Shown here in pieces: positions 51,301 through 59,800 of a stretch of DNA of 64,000 nucleotides. The position numbers and the translations under genes were made by a program. Position 1 is the first letter of the stretch. The number at the start of each line of letters is the position of its first letter. The stretch is taken from NCBI RefSeq assembly GCF_030272615.1, contig NC_081412.1, positions 544,718,370 through 544,782,369 on the forward strand, read 5' to 3'. The stretch comes from Cryptomeria japonica (taxonomy: Eukaryota > Streptophyta > Pinopsida > Cupressales > Cupressaceae). The notes under the pieces are model-generated. The model did not search any database. It was not told the origin of the DNA and saw nothing but the letters and a program-made list of their open reading frames with translations.

Positions 51301-53243
51301 CTATTTCATTGACAAAACTAGAGCGAACAAAAATAAAAATAGTGTGTCAATCATTTTGGTTGAGAAGAATGATAGAAAATATGATGAATAAATCGGAAGA
51401 ATAAATAAGCATTTTTTGTGAAACTATCTCAATAATTGTATTATCCAAGAATCATGTTAATGATTAAGCATGTAGACACTAGATACCATTTCATTAGAGA
51501 ATTGTCAGCAATAGAAATATTTGTTTAAAATTCTGAATATTCAAAGACTAGTATGTAGACATCATCACCCAATCATTAGGAAAATAAAGTTATAAGTATC
51601 TAACAGATTGTTTAAAAAACCCTAGATGAAGGCAGTTTTAATTATGGAAGAATATGTAACCCCAACTACCATTCCCTGGTATAGTTCAATTCATCTTTTA
51701 GTATTAAGTCTATATAGGTGCATATCTCTAAGAGATTTGGATGCAATTATATATATCTAGGTATGTAACTTTTTGTATGTTTGAAGAAAGAAAAGGAAAG
51801 TGGGGAATTAATCTTATTGTGTAGAGTAGTATGGGTATGACCTAGGTAGAAATGAATGCATGTTTTGTCAATTATATATTTCAAAAAATGTTATCTCATA
51901 TTTTGTTAATTTAGAAGAATTAGATACGCTCTGGCATGCTTTTGAGGGTTATTGGCATAAGTTAGAGACGACAGAATAGACTGAAAGAACAAGAGTTTTG
52001 AAGTAGCCTCCTCGCATCTCTTATAAAAATACGACAAATTTATCTGTTTTAATCTAATTGAAAAGTTTTAAGCCTACATTTAAAGCATACGAAGTTATGC
52101 GACTTTTCTGATTCAATTGCTTCATCTTTATATGCAGGTTTTCCTTTTCCACGCTCTTCATGACTCAAAGTAACAAGATTCTATGCCTTTCATTTTATTG
52201 AAGATTGTTAAACTATAGTGCGATTTACAATGCTTTAAAATCCTAAATTAATATTATGGATTATGCAGGCGAGAGGATTGTAAGCAGTCTGGGAAAAGTA
52301 GTGGTGATAATATGGCTTTGTGTAGTTTTGGTGTTAGTATCTAGTTATACTGCCAACCTGTCCTCAATGCTTACTGAGAGAGAAATTGTACCAAAGGTTT
52401 ACAGCCTTGAATATCTTATTGCCCAAAATTTGCCAATCGGGTATCACCGGGGATCTTTCATAGACAAGTTTTTGGAACAGCTGGGTGTGAATAAAAGCGT
52501 GCTTCACCCGTACTCATCTCTAAATGAGTACGAATTTGCACTGGAGAAGGGACCCAACAACGGAGGGGTAGCCGCCATATTTGATGACGAAATTATTTCT
52601 CAACACACATTTCTTTCAAAAGGATGCAATGCCTATGCGAAAGTTGGTCCTACGTACAGAACTGGAGGCTTCGCATTCGTAAGTCTCTAAATTTGCCTCT
52701 AAATCTCATAGTAGTGTGATTCGCAAATCAAATGATTGAATCAAATTTTGTGTACAGGTGTTTCCAAAGGGGTCACCGCTGGTTTCAGACATTTCCAAGG
52801 CTACATTAAATCTTTCAGAAAGCACAGAGATGCAAGAAATTCGGAACAGATGGTTCAATTCAAGGGAAAGCAAATGCAACGAGGAGGTTGATGGATTGGA
52901 TTCAAACAGATTGAGCCTCGACGACTTTTGGGGTATATTTTTGCTGACAGGATGCGTGTCGTTTTTCAGCCTCTTCTACTATTTCTGTCGCCTACTTTAC
53001 AGATTTCTGCACAGTAATGAGAATTCATCTCATGTTAATTCCATGTCCTCCCGATTGCGAATGTTTGCTAATTATGCAGACGAGAAGGACATCCCAGCAC
53101 CAAAAAGAAAGAGATCTGAGACCGCCATTTCATCTGATGGAACCCCCGCCTCAAAATCCTCTGAAATCACTTCAGAATTGTGTAATTTACCCACTAAAAC
53201 TACATCGGAGTTAAAGTTAAATGATCATATCCATGACAATTAA
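30124..53243 (+). CDS. GLR: Glutamate receptor-like cation channel, six exons
   Basis: Plant GLRs are ligand-gated cation channels of the plasma or internal membranes, opened by amino acids and used in calcium signalling. Exons 30124-30394, 30529-31832, 31916-32196, 52138-52169, 52269-52678 and 52758-53243 join in phase (2,784 nt, 927 residues, usual family length). A signal peptide (1 to about 28) precedes the amino-terminal LIVBP domain (about 34-400; GPQTSVVAEF at 104-113, FAATNPSLS near 128-136). S1 starts near 449 (KLKIAVPW; GFCIDVF 481-487; DFTQPYTETG 545-554). Then M1 (579-600), pore loop WFSFSTLFMTQ (619-629), M3 with SYTANLSS (655-662), S2, M4 (823-843) and a polar tail. The start is the first Met before the signal peptide. 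No stop or frameshift was found. Sub-clade not assigned. Confidence 0.93.
30529..31832 (+). CDS. GLR: GLR exon 2 (ATD and S1)
   Basis: The largest exon, 1,304 bp, covers residues 91-525: nearly all of the amino-terminal ligand-binding-like domain and most of S1. The donor TCAAG/GTCAGT keeps phase 0. The following intron is only 83 bp. Confidence 0.93.
31916..32196 (+). CDS. GLR: GLR exon 3 (end of S1, M1)
   Basis: Residues 526-618 plus two bases of Trp619. It has VDFTQPYTETG, the M1 helix (WMTTVAFFLFTGAVVWFLEH) and NPRDQILTFI. The exon ends ATCTG/GTACTT. Reading on through this donor gives YFSSS and soon a stop, which does not fit the family; splicing to 52138 restores the pore motif. Confidence 0.9.
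32197..33556. other. GLR intron 3, AT-rich start without gene
   Basis: AT-rich sequence with no element or frame that I can support. It contains an imperfect inverted pair: 'tgttcagtgtagtttg' near 32490 and 'actacactgaaca' near 32652. Confidence 0.45.
33557..36030 (+). mobile_element. Copia retrotransposon, 5' fragment
   Basis: A candidate 5' LTR runs from TGTTGGGATT (33557) to CTTCCTTTCA (34430) and is followed after two bases by TGGTATCA (34433), a partial tRNA-Met PBS. Gag begins at MDNFNGNNFKPWNF (about 34577). KKLE, VNKLFLRKNMYSQEMEDG and IILLYSLSHPWDHLV are in the order of the copia UBN2 gag. A GAG-pre-integrase stretch (HQRLGHIREKNFKSL, FYKHCI) stands at about 35895-36005. Stops and frameshifts are many. 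A reversed family-B fragment cuts it off near 36030, so integrase, RT and 3' LTR are absent. Confidence 0.6.
36288..36770 (-). pseudogene. Second family-B gag N-terminal frame
   Basis: This 160-codon frame has VLPLIEGLRRFIENNEHGVN, LGHSNPTNQVELSIPIP and KPINQYSYMPHSINLQFV, and ends FNSSLEATINNYL. It is homologous to 36970-37401 and to 22799-23316, yet clearly diverged from both. It continues into the gag-core frame at 35955-36272. Confidence 0.58.
36970..37401 (-). pseudogene. Family-B gag N-terminal frame
   Basis: This 143-codon open frame has TQAARQVNHYIPMPTSFPSV, FFNQSYFIPPFVSLPFV and NPSTEATINNLSQT. It matches phrase for phrase the frame at 22894-23316 (TSQVNHSIHMPTSLPSV, NQSTEEIINNLAQT). 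The function of this region is unknown; by position it is the N-terminal part of gag. Confidence 0.6.
39354..40859. other. GLR intron 3, no recognisable element
   Basis: AT-rich, with short frames only. No motif, repeat pair or RNA was recognised. Confidence 0.45.
40860..41640 (+). pseudogene. Copia reverse transcriptase remnant
   Basis: The frame from about 40880 has DQNWYKPSIKEIDSIDKNHT then GVKWVYKKKFKEK, the start of the copia RT. Past a stop and frame changes come VDYNEIFSPIV, YYYMDVKCTFMIG and, near 41470-41550, MTNIGIMKYFLGLYLHQ and FISQAKSI, the C-terminal part. The catalytic YVDD region is not recognisable. No LTR, integrase or RNase H was found on either side, so this is an isolated fragment. 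Confidence 0.65.
41641..42379. other. GLR intron 3, no gene recognised
   Basis: Stretch between the copia RT remnant and the LINE. 41950-42240 is richer in G and C than its surroundings and might be the LINE 5' UTR. The 91-codon minus-strand frame there has no known motif. Confidence 0.35.
42450..43010 (+). pseudogene. LINE ORF1 (DUF4283-type nucleic-acid-binding protein)
   Basis: CDGPWLNGKYTLDMRKMD, THVWIILLGLPFEFWVEDIL and RVTFARICVGVRKGKDMP follow the pattern of the DUF4283 domain. IEYEGFPFACFHYKN is a decayed CCHC knuckle: the expected Cys and Gly after ACFH are lost. ORF1 proteins bind LINE RNA. A stop stands before the domain near 42523. Confidence 0.65.
43671..44370 (+). pseudogene. 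LINE endonuclease domain (ORF2 start)
   Basis: An APE-type endonuclease cuts target DNA for LINE insertion. Seen: LVSWNIHGLNSPHK, IILIQETKM (catalytic Glu), a frameshift near 43960, then YAPNNRLGRCKFW, WWMVMGDFNTPL (GDFN motif), a stop, LDRALISND and SRISLDHFLMVL, where the usual SDH is LDH. Confidence 0.8.
45000..45870 (+). pseudogene. LINE reverse transcriptase domain
   Basis: LVLIPKHPRVDLMDQFRLIS, IISKVFTSRLLAILP, GFIPGR then a TAA where Gln is usual, LMKLDLSKAYDRVNW (first catalytic Asp), a TAG before GDPISPILF where Gln is usual, and QFVDDAILMG (catalytic pair as FVDD instead of FADD). Four short frames are joined by single lesions, so the domain is complete but inactive. Confidence 0.85.
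46790..47720 (+). pseudogene. LINE zf-RVT and RNase H domains
   Basis: WDKAWCSGLTPKINIFLWIL and CIPNRCYLCLKDEESMKHMF form the Cys/His-containing zf-RVT region. Then NDWIKANFYGAAKGNPEPI, YGGVIQN and, after frame changes, YREGNKSVDWVANEA give the RNase H. The last match ends near 47720. Confidence 0.7.
47800..49740 (+). pseudogene. Transposon-like ORF with acidic and coiled-coil parts
   Basis: Across three frames: KMMDYMERMQERRSKITRIF, SRKVTVNETMIAEVMGLPMD, GSHTYYSPKVIKMIW, then EFITLYGRYTRVYSYHFFIL and LHEGLMVVLYNHINN. This order resembles a putative plant transposon protein domain found in many decayed elements; the identification rests on memory of the pattern. An acidic stretch (DYSDDDDGEGYY), the basic SSKRKRKMG and a coiled coil with a 43-residue unit given twice follow. 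The tail has 'tgttgtaaagggtttcaagg' and ends 'ccctaatcaaaaactt' near 49760. Several stops make it a pseudogene. Confidence 0.42.
49281..49538 (+). repeat. Tandem duplication, 2 x 129 bp
   Basis: Units 49281-49409 and 49410-49538 differ at one base that I can see (AATGCGGAG against AATGTGGAG). The unit is 43 codons long and keeps the frame; it encodes DCLSELTKAI, EKIINYQCNRFQALEDRA and ATEKRMEGVEK, a coiled-coil segment. The near-identity suggests a recent event in an otherwise decayed ORF. Confidence 0.95.
49745..50829 (-). pseudogene. Second coiled-coil/transposon-like ORF, opposite strand
   Basis: The minus-strand frame at 50410-50829 is Ser/Lys-rich (HKRKSSSKSKGVISKKEVFD, DSDYIPLDEFISNSYSPDS). 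Further down, past stops, come VVMEISRLKSKINNLSA, LEVEMEKVNEKLRVVIALRR and KQLKANDMKELADLNRDF, all coiled-coil-like. It is tail-to-tail with the ORF at 47800-49740, meeting near 49745. Family not recognised. Confidence 0.38.
50830..52137. other. End of GLR intron 3, no element recognised
   Basis: AT-rich, with short frames. The last 60 bases before 52138 contain pyrimidine-rich stretches and end TTTATATGCAG, as expected for the acceptor of the micro-exon. Confidence 0.5.
52138..52169 (+). CDS. GLR: GLR exon 4, 32-nt micro-exon (pore loop)
   Basis: TATGCAG/GTTTTCC opens and CTCAAA/GTAACA closes a 32-nt exon. Joined to exon 3 (phase 2) it gives W-FSFSTLFMTQ, the pore-loop segment that all plant GLRs carry at this point (typically WFSFSTLFFA). 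Its last A combines with GC of exon 5 to make Ser630. Without it, M1 and M3 would be joined with no pore. Both splice sites are canonical and a pyrimidine-rich stretch precedes the acceptor. Confidence 0.88.
52269..52678 (+). CDS. GLR: GLR exon 5 (M3 and S2)
   Basis: After a 99-bp intron ending ATTATGCAG, this exon covers residues 630-766: ERIVSSLGK, M3 with SSYTANLSS (the gate motif of ionotropic glutamate receptors) and S2. The donor is CATTC/GTAAGT, phase 0. The ATG at 52256 is intronic. Confidence 0.93.
52758..53243 (+). CDS. GLR: GLR exon 6 (end of S2, M4, tail)
   Basis: Begins GTG TTT CCA after TGTACAG and encodes residues 767-927: VFPKGSPLVSDIS, RNRWFN, M4 (FWGIFLLTGCVSFFSLFYYF), then a cytosolic tail with APKRKRSE and Ser/Thr-rich stretches, ending with TAA at 53241. 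Confidence 0.92.
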   Translation: MFPKGSPLVSDISKATLNLSESTEMQEIRNRWFNSRESKCNEEVDGLDSNRLSLDDFWGIFLLTGCVSFFSLFYYFCRLLYRFLHSNENSSHVNSMSSRLRMFANYADEKDIPAPKRKRSETAISSDGTPASKSSEITSELCNLPTKTTSELKLNDHIHDN

Positions 53244-53246
53244 CCC

Positions 53247-53353
53247 AATAAACCCAATTGTAAATGTATGTGTATTAATTCTTTCTTGAACACAAATAAT
53301 GGATGGATGGTCGAACTATTATTATCATATCCATGAATATTTCACTGAATAAA
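53247..53353 (+). promoter_or_regulatory. Candidate polyadenylation signals of GLR
   Basis: AATAAA occurs at 53247-53252, only four bases past the stop, and at 53348-53353. The second is the better placed for a normal plant 3' UTR. Inference from motif and position only. Confidence 0.4.
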
Positions 53354-54539
53354 CATTTACATATTCCTGATTTAAATATTCTTGGAGATTGTTCTAGGCT
53401 GATTGCGGTTTTTATAATAGATTTAATTTGACCTTAGAAAGAAAGTACACATACAAACTTGAAATATCCTATGATGGTAATAAATTTATTTAAGAACAAC
53501 ATAAGACATATAAATAGTGTTCCTAAAAATCTTGCTAAAAGAAAAATTATTTTAAAAATAAAAGAAACTCAAAAACAAATATTGAATGGAAACAAGAAAT
53601 ATTTTTAAATTTTGCAATTTATATAATTTAATAATGTTAAATTTTATTTTTAAATGAAAAATAGAACATAAAAAGAAAGATTTTTTAATTTCTGAATAAT
53701 TAATAGTAAATAGTTTATTTCTAAAATAAGAAAACACAACGATTTTGAATGACAAAAAGGTTTCCTAAATTAAAGGATACAAACACAAATTGTGACAATT
53801 AAATTTAATTCTAAAATGAAAAAAATACAAGAAAACGAATGAAATAAAATTATAGATTTTTCTATTTCAACATAATATAATAGCGATTTATTATTTTAAA
53901 AAACATAAAACCAAATACAAATGAAGGAGTTTGTTAAACTAAAAGATATGAACATAATGTTGGATAATGAAGTCCAATTGTGAGTCTCTTCAGCTCCTCT
54001 CTATTGTTTTCCCTCCAATGACTGTCTCTTTGACATCTTTGGAGACTTCAATAAGAGTCTATGGATAATGTAAGCATTTATATTGTTGCATTGCTGATGT
54101 ATAATGAGTTGTTGTATATAAAACCAATGAATAGAGATAATGACGAGACTTCCCCTACTTTTTCAATGGATGTAGCCAAATTGATGAACCTTGTTTAATT
54201 TATCTTGCATCTTTTAATCTTGAGTTTGCATTGTTTGTTTATATGTGCTTTCCATCAACAACTAGTAGTTGAGCTTATTGAGAAGTTGAGTTAGAAAATT
54301 GTGATGAATTTCCAAAAAGATGGGAGAGGAAGATAAATGGAGAATCAAAAAACTCATCAGATTGAATTTTTGAATTTAGAAGATGCAAATGAAAGTATTT
54401 TCTATTAAGAGAGACCTCTTAATTGTGTTAGAAAGAGAAGAAAAAGTCAACCACAATAGACAATTAGGAGTGGGAGAAAATTAATAAGAAACCAAGAGCA
54501 ACCATCATCCTCATTTTATCTAGTAATGTATTATTTAAT
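53354..54539. other. 3' flank of GLR, no gene
   Basis: Very AT-rich, many A-runs on the plus strand. No frame with a known motif. Confidence 0.5.
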
Positions 54540-56100
54540 GTTGCAACTGAGAAAACAGTGAAAGGGTTGTGAGATAAATTATTTGATATGTATGAGATGG
54601 TTTTTGCTTCATAGTATGTTTTTATTATGAATAAATTGTACAATTTGAAGATGAAGGAGTTAAAATGTCAAATCATCTAAATGAATTTAATACATTAATT
54701 AGCCAAATGATTTTCATGAATATAAATTTAGATGATAAAATCAAGGCCATCTTACTATGCTCTCTATCAGATAATTGGGAAGGAGTAGTTGTGGCAATCA
54801 ATAATTCGATGATACGTAAATAAGTGTACTAAAATTTGATGATGTTGTCAAGACTCTTCTTATTGAAGATATGAGAATTAAAAATCATAGAAATTCATTG
54901 GGAAATACTTTTATTTTTGGCAATAGAGGGAGACCCCAAGAAAGTGGAACAAATAATAATAAGAAAAGATCAAAATCTAAAAAAAGATCTAAGTATAAAG
55001 GTAGAAATGCAAATTGTTGTATTTGTAGAAAAGAAGGAAACAAAAGGAAGAATTATTGGTGATATAAGAATTTGCAAATTAAGAAAAATAAAAATGAAGT
55101 TAACTCTACATATGAAGAGGAAGAAGGTGCACTGGTGTTGTCAACAAGTTAAACTACAACTAATGTGTGGATATTAGACTTTATTTCTTCATTTTATGCA
55201 ACCTTATGTAGACAAGTTTTTTTTTAATTATCAAGAAGCAAAACTTGGTAAGGTATACCTTGATAATAATGTTCATGAGATATTATTGGTAAATGTGATG
55301 TGTTGTTCAGATTAATAAATAGAAATAAGTGTTTTTTGCAAGATGTGAAACATGTCCCTACACTCAACAAGAATTTAATTTATGTGGGAAAACTTGATGC
55401 TCAAGGATATAGCATCACATTTTTTTCAAACACTTTTAAGATGACCAAAGGATTATTAGTAATTATAAGAAGTACAAAATTCAACAGTTTCTATGTGGTA
55501 CAAAGTCAAGCTAAAGTGGGAGCTACAATGACAATTCTAGATGGTGAGACAGAGCTTTGGCACAAGAGGCACGAGCATATGATCAATAAGGGACATCATT
55601 CTTTTCTAAAACTAGAGTAACTTATAGGTTTGAAATCTATTTATTTAGAGTTGTGTGAAAATTGTATCTATAGAAAACAAAAGTGGATCAACTTATCTAA
55701 AAATAGACATGGCAAGAAGACAAGGCTTTTCGAGCTCATGCACTTGCATGTATTTGGTCCTATAGAGGTAATCTCTATTGCAGAATCAACTCATGTTGTT
55801 AATTTTCTTTCTAACTGTAATTTCAAGGTTTAGGTTGATATGCTAAATATAAAGTCTTAAGCATCTAGAAACTTTAAAATTCTCAAAGAAATTGTTGAAA
55901 ATCAAATTGGTAATAAAATTAAGTGCTTGAAATAGATAATGGTGGAGAGTTTATTTCTTTGGATTTTGATAAATTTTTTGTAGATAATGACATACAATGC
56001 ATAAAAATTGTTCCTTTCACCCCTCAAGAAAATGGTGTACCTAAGAGATTGAATCGAATAATATTAGAGAGAACTTGGAGTATGCTCTATATGAGTTTTT
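54540..56100 (+). pseudogene. Copia gag to integrase remnant
   Basis: The order is that of copia: gag (LYNLKMKEG at about 54635, LLCSLSDNWEGVVVAINNSM near 54755), a knuckle-like CCICRKEGNKRK near 55015, an anti-parallel run FLQDVKHVPTLNKNLIYVGK (55333-55392; the C-terminal protease region), ELWHKRHEHM (GAG-pre-integrase), and integrase with LFELMHLHVFGPIEV and PFTPQENGVPKRLN near 56020. Stops and frame breaks are frequent. RT, RNase H and LTRs were not recognised. Confidence 0.65.
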
Positions 56101-56864
56101 AGTTGTGAATCATTTTCTCACATTCCCAAGGATAAGAGAATAAAGTTGGATTTATAATCCAAATGATGCATTTTGATTAACCATGGAGAAGATAAATATA
56201 GGTTGTGGTATCAATTTCCAAATAACTAATTCAAAGCTGGGATATGATATTTAATTTAAGAAGATATTTCTAGATCTACAAGAATAGAGGACACCAACAA
56301 TGGAATATGTGTTATTATCTTATATCACAAATGTAAATAATATAAGATACACTTAGTATATAACCATATTATTTTCTACTCATTTTATTTTATTGCTACG
56401 CCTATTTCCAAATCTTATCTATTGTAGTTGGAAGCAATTTTACATCTACTTAAGAAAAGGAATTATAAGTCAAGCTATAATAGCAACTTTTCTATGAATT
56501 TTGTGACAAACCTTAGGGTTTTATAAAATATAAGTATAGTGGATAATGATATAATTCTATGTTTTATTATTTCTCTTTAGTCATTCTATTTGAAATCTCC
56601 CAGGTGAAATGAAATTAAGAAAAAAACAATATACAAGAATCTTAAGAGGAATATTATGCAAAAGGTTTTAGATAATTACCATTTATACAACATAGTGATT
56701 TGCATAAAAAATAATTAAGAGAAAAAGGCCTACACCCCAAAAGCTACTCAATAAATTATATAGATATCAACAATACTACAACATAATTACAAAGAAACCA
56801 TTAAATTTATTATCACTAAATAAAGCTCTCAAGGTAACTCAAGATCTATAGGACCCACACATAA
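56101..56864. other. No recognisable gene
   Basis: AT-rich sequence between the copia remnant and the 4.3-kb element. Nothing supported. Confidence 0.45.
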
Positions 56865-59800
56865 TGTAATACCCCTTCCCTAATCAGACTCTATTTGATC
56901 TAGTTGACCATGGTTGACTTTTCAATGGCTTATGTGGATGGTTGATACATTATGATTGTGATGTTTTTATCCAGGAACTATGCTTTGGAGTGCAATTTAG
57001 TAGATGTTATTATGCATTATTGCCTATTGAGGAGTAGATGTTGATTATGCACTATTTCTTATGAATTCTTATATGTTAATTTTACATATGCATTGTATTT
57101 CATAGATGATGAAATGTAATTTTATTTATGTTTTACTGACCATGGACTAACACATTTACTTTATGTATGAGTTGCACTAAGTAGATGTCTTCTTGTATGT
57201 GTGGAGTTTGTATGGGGTGCAAGGAGATGATTTTTTGTCACTCACTTCGGAGAGATGCAGAATGTCATGATTCTCCTTCACTGGTGGGTCTATCATGTTT
57301 GAATGTATAAATGTGTATGTGTGGTTCAATGATGCAAGAATTGTAGGTACAAGGTACCGACTCCACCTAGCTCCACAAGTCTGAGCATACCTAATTAACC
57401 TGATGGAAGTGGAGGAGATAGTCTTAAGGCCCTAAATATCATCCCTAGCCTTGCTCAATTGTAAGCATTGTCAGTCACTTGTCAACCCTACCCGATCGTG
57501 AATTAATCCACCTTTCTAATGTTGGTATGGGGGTCATGTCATTATTTTGTTTAGTTGAGTTTTGTGTGTTATGCATTTGTGACTTTATTAAATTTCTTCT
57601 AGTGTTATTTAATGTGAAATGAATTATTAATACCTTATGATTATTAATAATTAATGTGTATTTTCTTTCATAAATTAATTTAAGAATAAATTAATATGGG
57701 CACCTTTTGTGGTTAAATAAATAAATCAATCTTACCAAGCAATCTAATTAAATTATTTATTTAATATATCTTATAGTGGATTTTATATTGTGTCATGTGT
57801 TTTTGTTAAAAAGGTTATTTAGACTTCTTAAAAAATAAAATATCTTGTTGAATTTTTGGTGTGTGAGGAAATTAAAATTTAAATGTATTGAATTTGGAGG
57901 AAAGTATTTTCAAATGTTATTTTAGGAAAAGTAATATTTTCCGAGGAAAAGATTTTTGCCATAAAAGGATATTTTAGGTAAAATTCCTTTATATTGGAAA
58001 ACCTTTCCAAAATATGGAATTCTTGCATTTTCTGGAAAATTCCCTCTCTGCTATTGATTTGGGGGTTTTCTAGCATTTTGAAAATTGGTTCTCTATTGTT
58101 GAAGAAGTTATTGCATTTGGAAGGATTGGGTGATCTTATTTTGTCTTCTTCCAAGATAGCATTTGAAGGTTGGATTATAAAACTTTGTTTTGTTTGTTTT
58201 GTTAAATATCTGAGAATGTGTGATTGTAATTGTTTTCTTCTTTTTCTTTTTGTTTGGAAGAAATAATTGGTTGAGAATTTTAGTTTTTAGCTGAGAATTT
58301 TGGGTTATATATTTAATTTTAAATGAAAATTTATGGAATTCATTCTTCTTCTATTGTGAAATTGAGTTAAGGGGGTTTTTCAGATTTCCCAATTTTGGGA
58401 ATAAAGAAATTGGCTATGAAATATGGATGAATTGAGAATCTCTTTAAAATTGGTTATCTAAATCATAGTTTTCAGATTATGGGATGCACAGTATTGAATG
58501 ATTTAACATTCAATTTATTTCTTAAATTCTTTTATTATTTACCTGAGCAACCAATTTATTTTGGATGTGTATTTCATTGGATGGCTCTATTTTTATTGGT
58601 TCTTTGTTTGTGATTGGAAGGCGTGGGGGGAGCTAACCCCATGACTGTGGGGAGGATCAACCCACAGCTGTGGGGAGCCTCTACCTAGAGTCATGGGAGA
58701 GGTCAAACCCACATCATGCGAGCCTCTTCCCACAACTATGGGAGAGGTACAAACCCCAGGCTATGGGTACCTCTACCCATAATCGTGGGGGGGGGGAGAT
58801 TCCCATGTAGTGGGAACTCCTCTTCTTACGTTGTGGGGAGAGGGAGATAATACCCACATTCTTAGTCGCTAATTAAAATTCACAGTCCTTTATCATATGC
58901 AGTTTTAAAATTAATTTCTCAGGTAGTCAATTTGATTATGGTATATGGTAATTCAATTTATCTATATATTTGTATTTGCAAATGTGAATATGTTGTATAG
59001 TGAGATTCTATTCTTAAAATGATTATCAGTTTTAAATAAAAAAATAAATATATTTGTATTGTTATATACATATCTCTCTCTATATATATATATAAACGTG
59101 AAATTTGGAATTAAGAAAGTATGAATTAAATGTATTTTTGTAATAACTTTGAAAAATAAAGTTCTTTTACTAATCATAGATTAATTTAGTCAATATGGCT
59201 TCAATTGAAAAGATCTATATTTAGATAAAATAATGGCCTTTTTAGACTATGATTATCTTTTATTCCGTAAAAGATTGGTTGGCATTTATATTGCTAGTGA
59301 AACTTGTTTTTACTCATTTATTGGATTGGAACCTTAATAGCTTAATTTTATTTAAAGGGGAGATATTCATGTGTGTGTGGGTATGGAATTCTTAATCAAG
59401 TCATTGTGCAAGTCAATTGGGTATATGTTGACTTAGACCTTTTCATGTGTTTTCCCTATTATAAATTTTCTTATCTAGGAGGAATTAATTAATTAAAAGA
59501 GTTACAATTAGATAATAATAGTTTCTAATTATATTGTTGAACTTTCTTTATAAAAAGGTTATATGTTTAATGTGCAAGTGAAACCTTTTTGGTTATTTAC
59601 TCTATTGGAGGATTTTGGTGTTTAATTTGAAAAGAGTAATTCTCATGTTTATGTTGGTTTGTTGTTGAATGTGAGATGATCATGCAAGTTAATTGGTTAA
59701 GTTTTAATTGTTGTTCCACTTGTTTTGTCCTTGTTGTGGTCTTGTCTTGTGAATAGACAAATTTATCTATATCACACCTCCACTTGGTTACACCTACATA

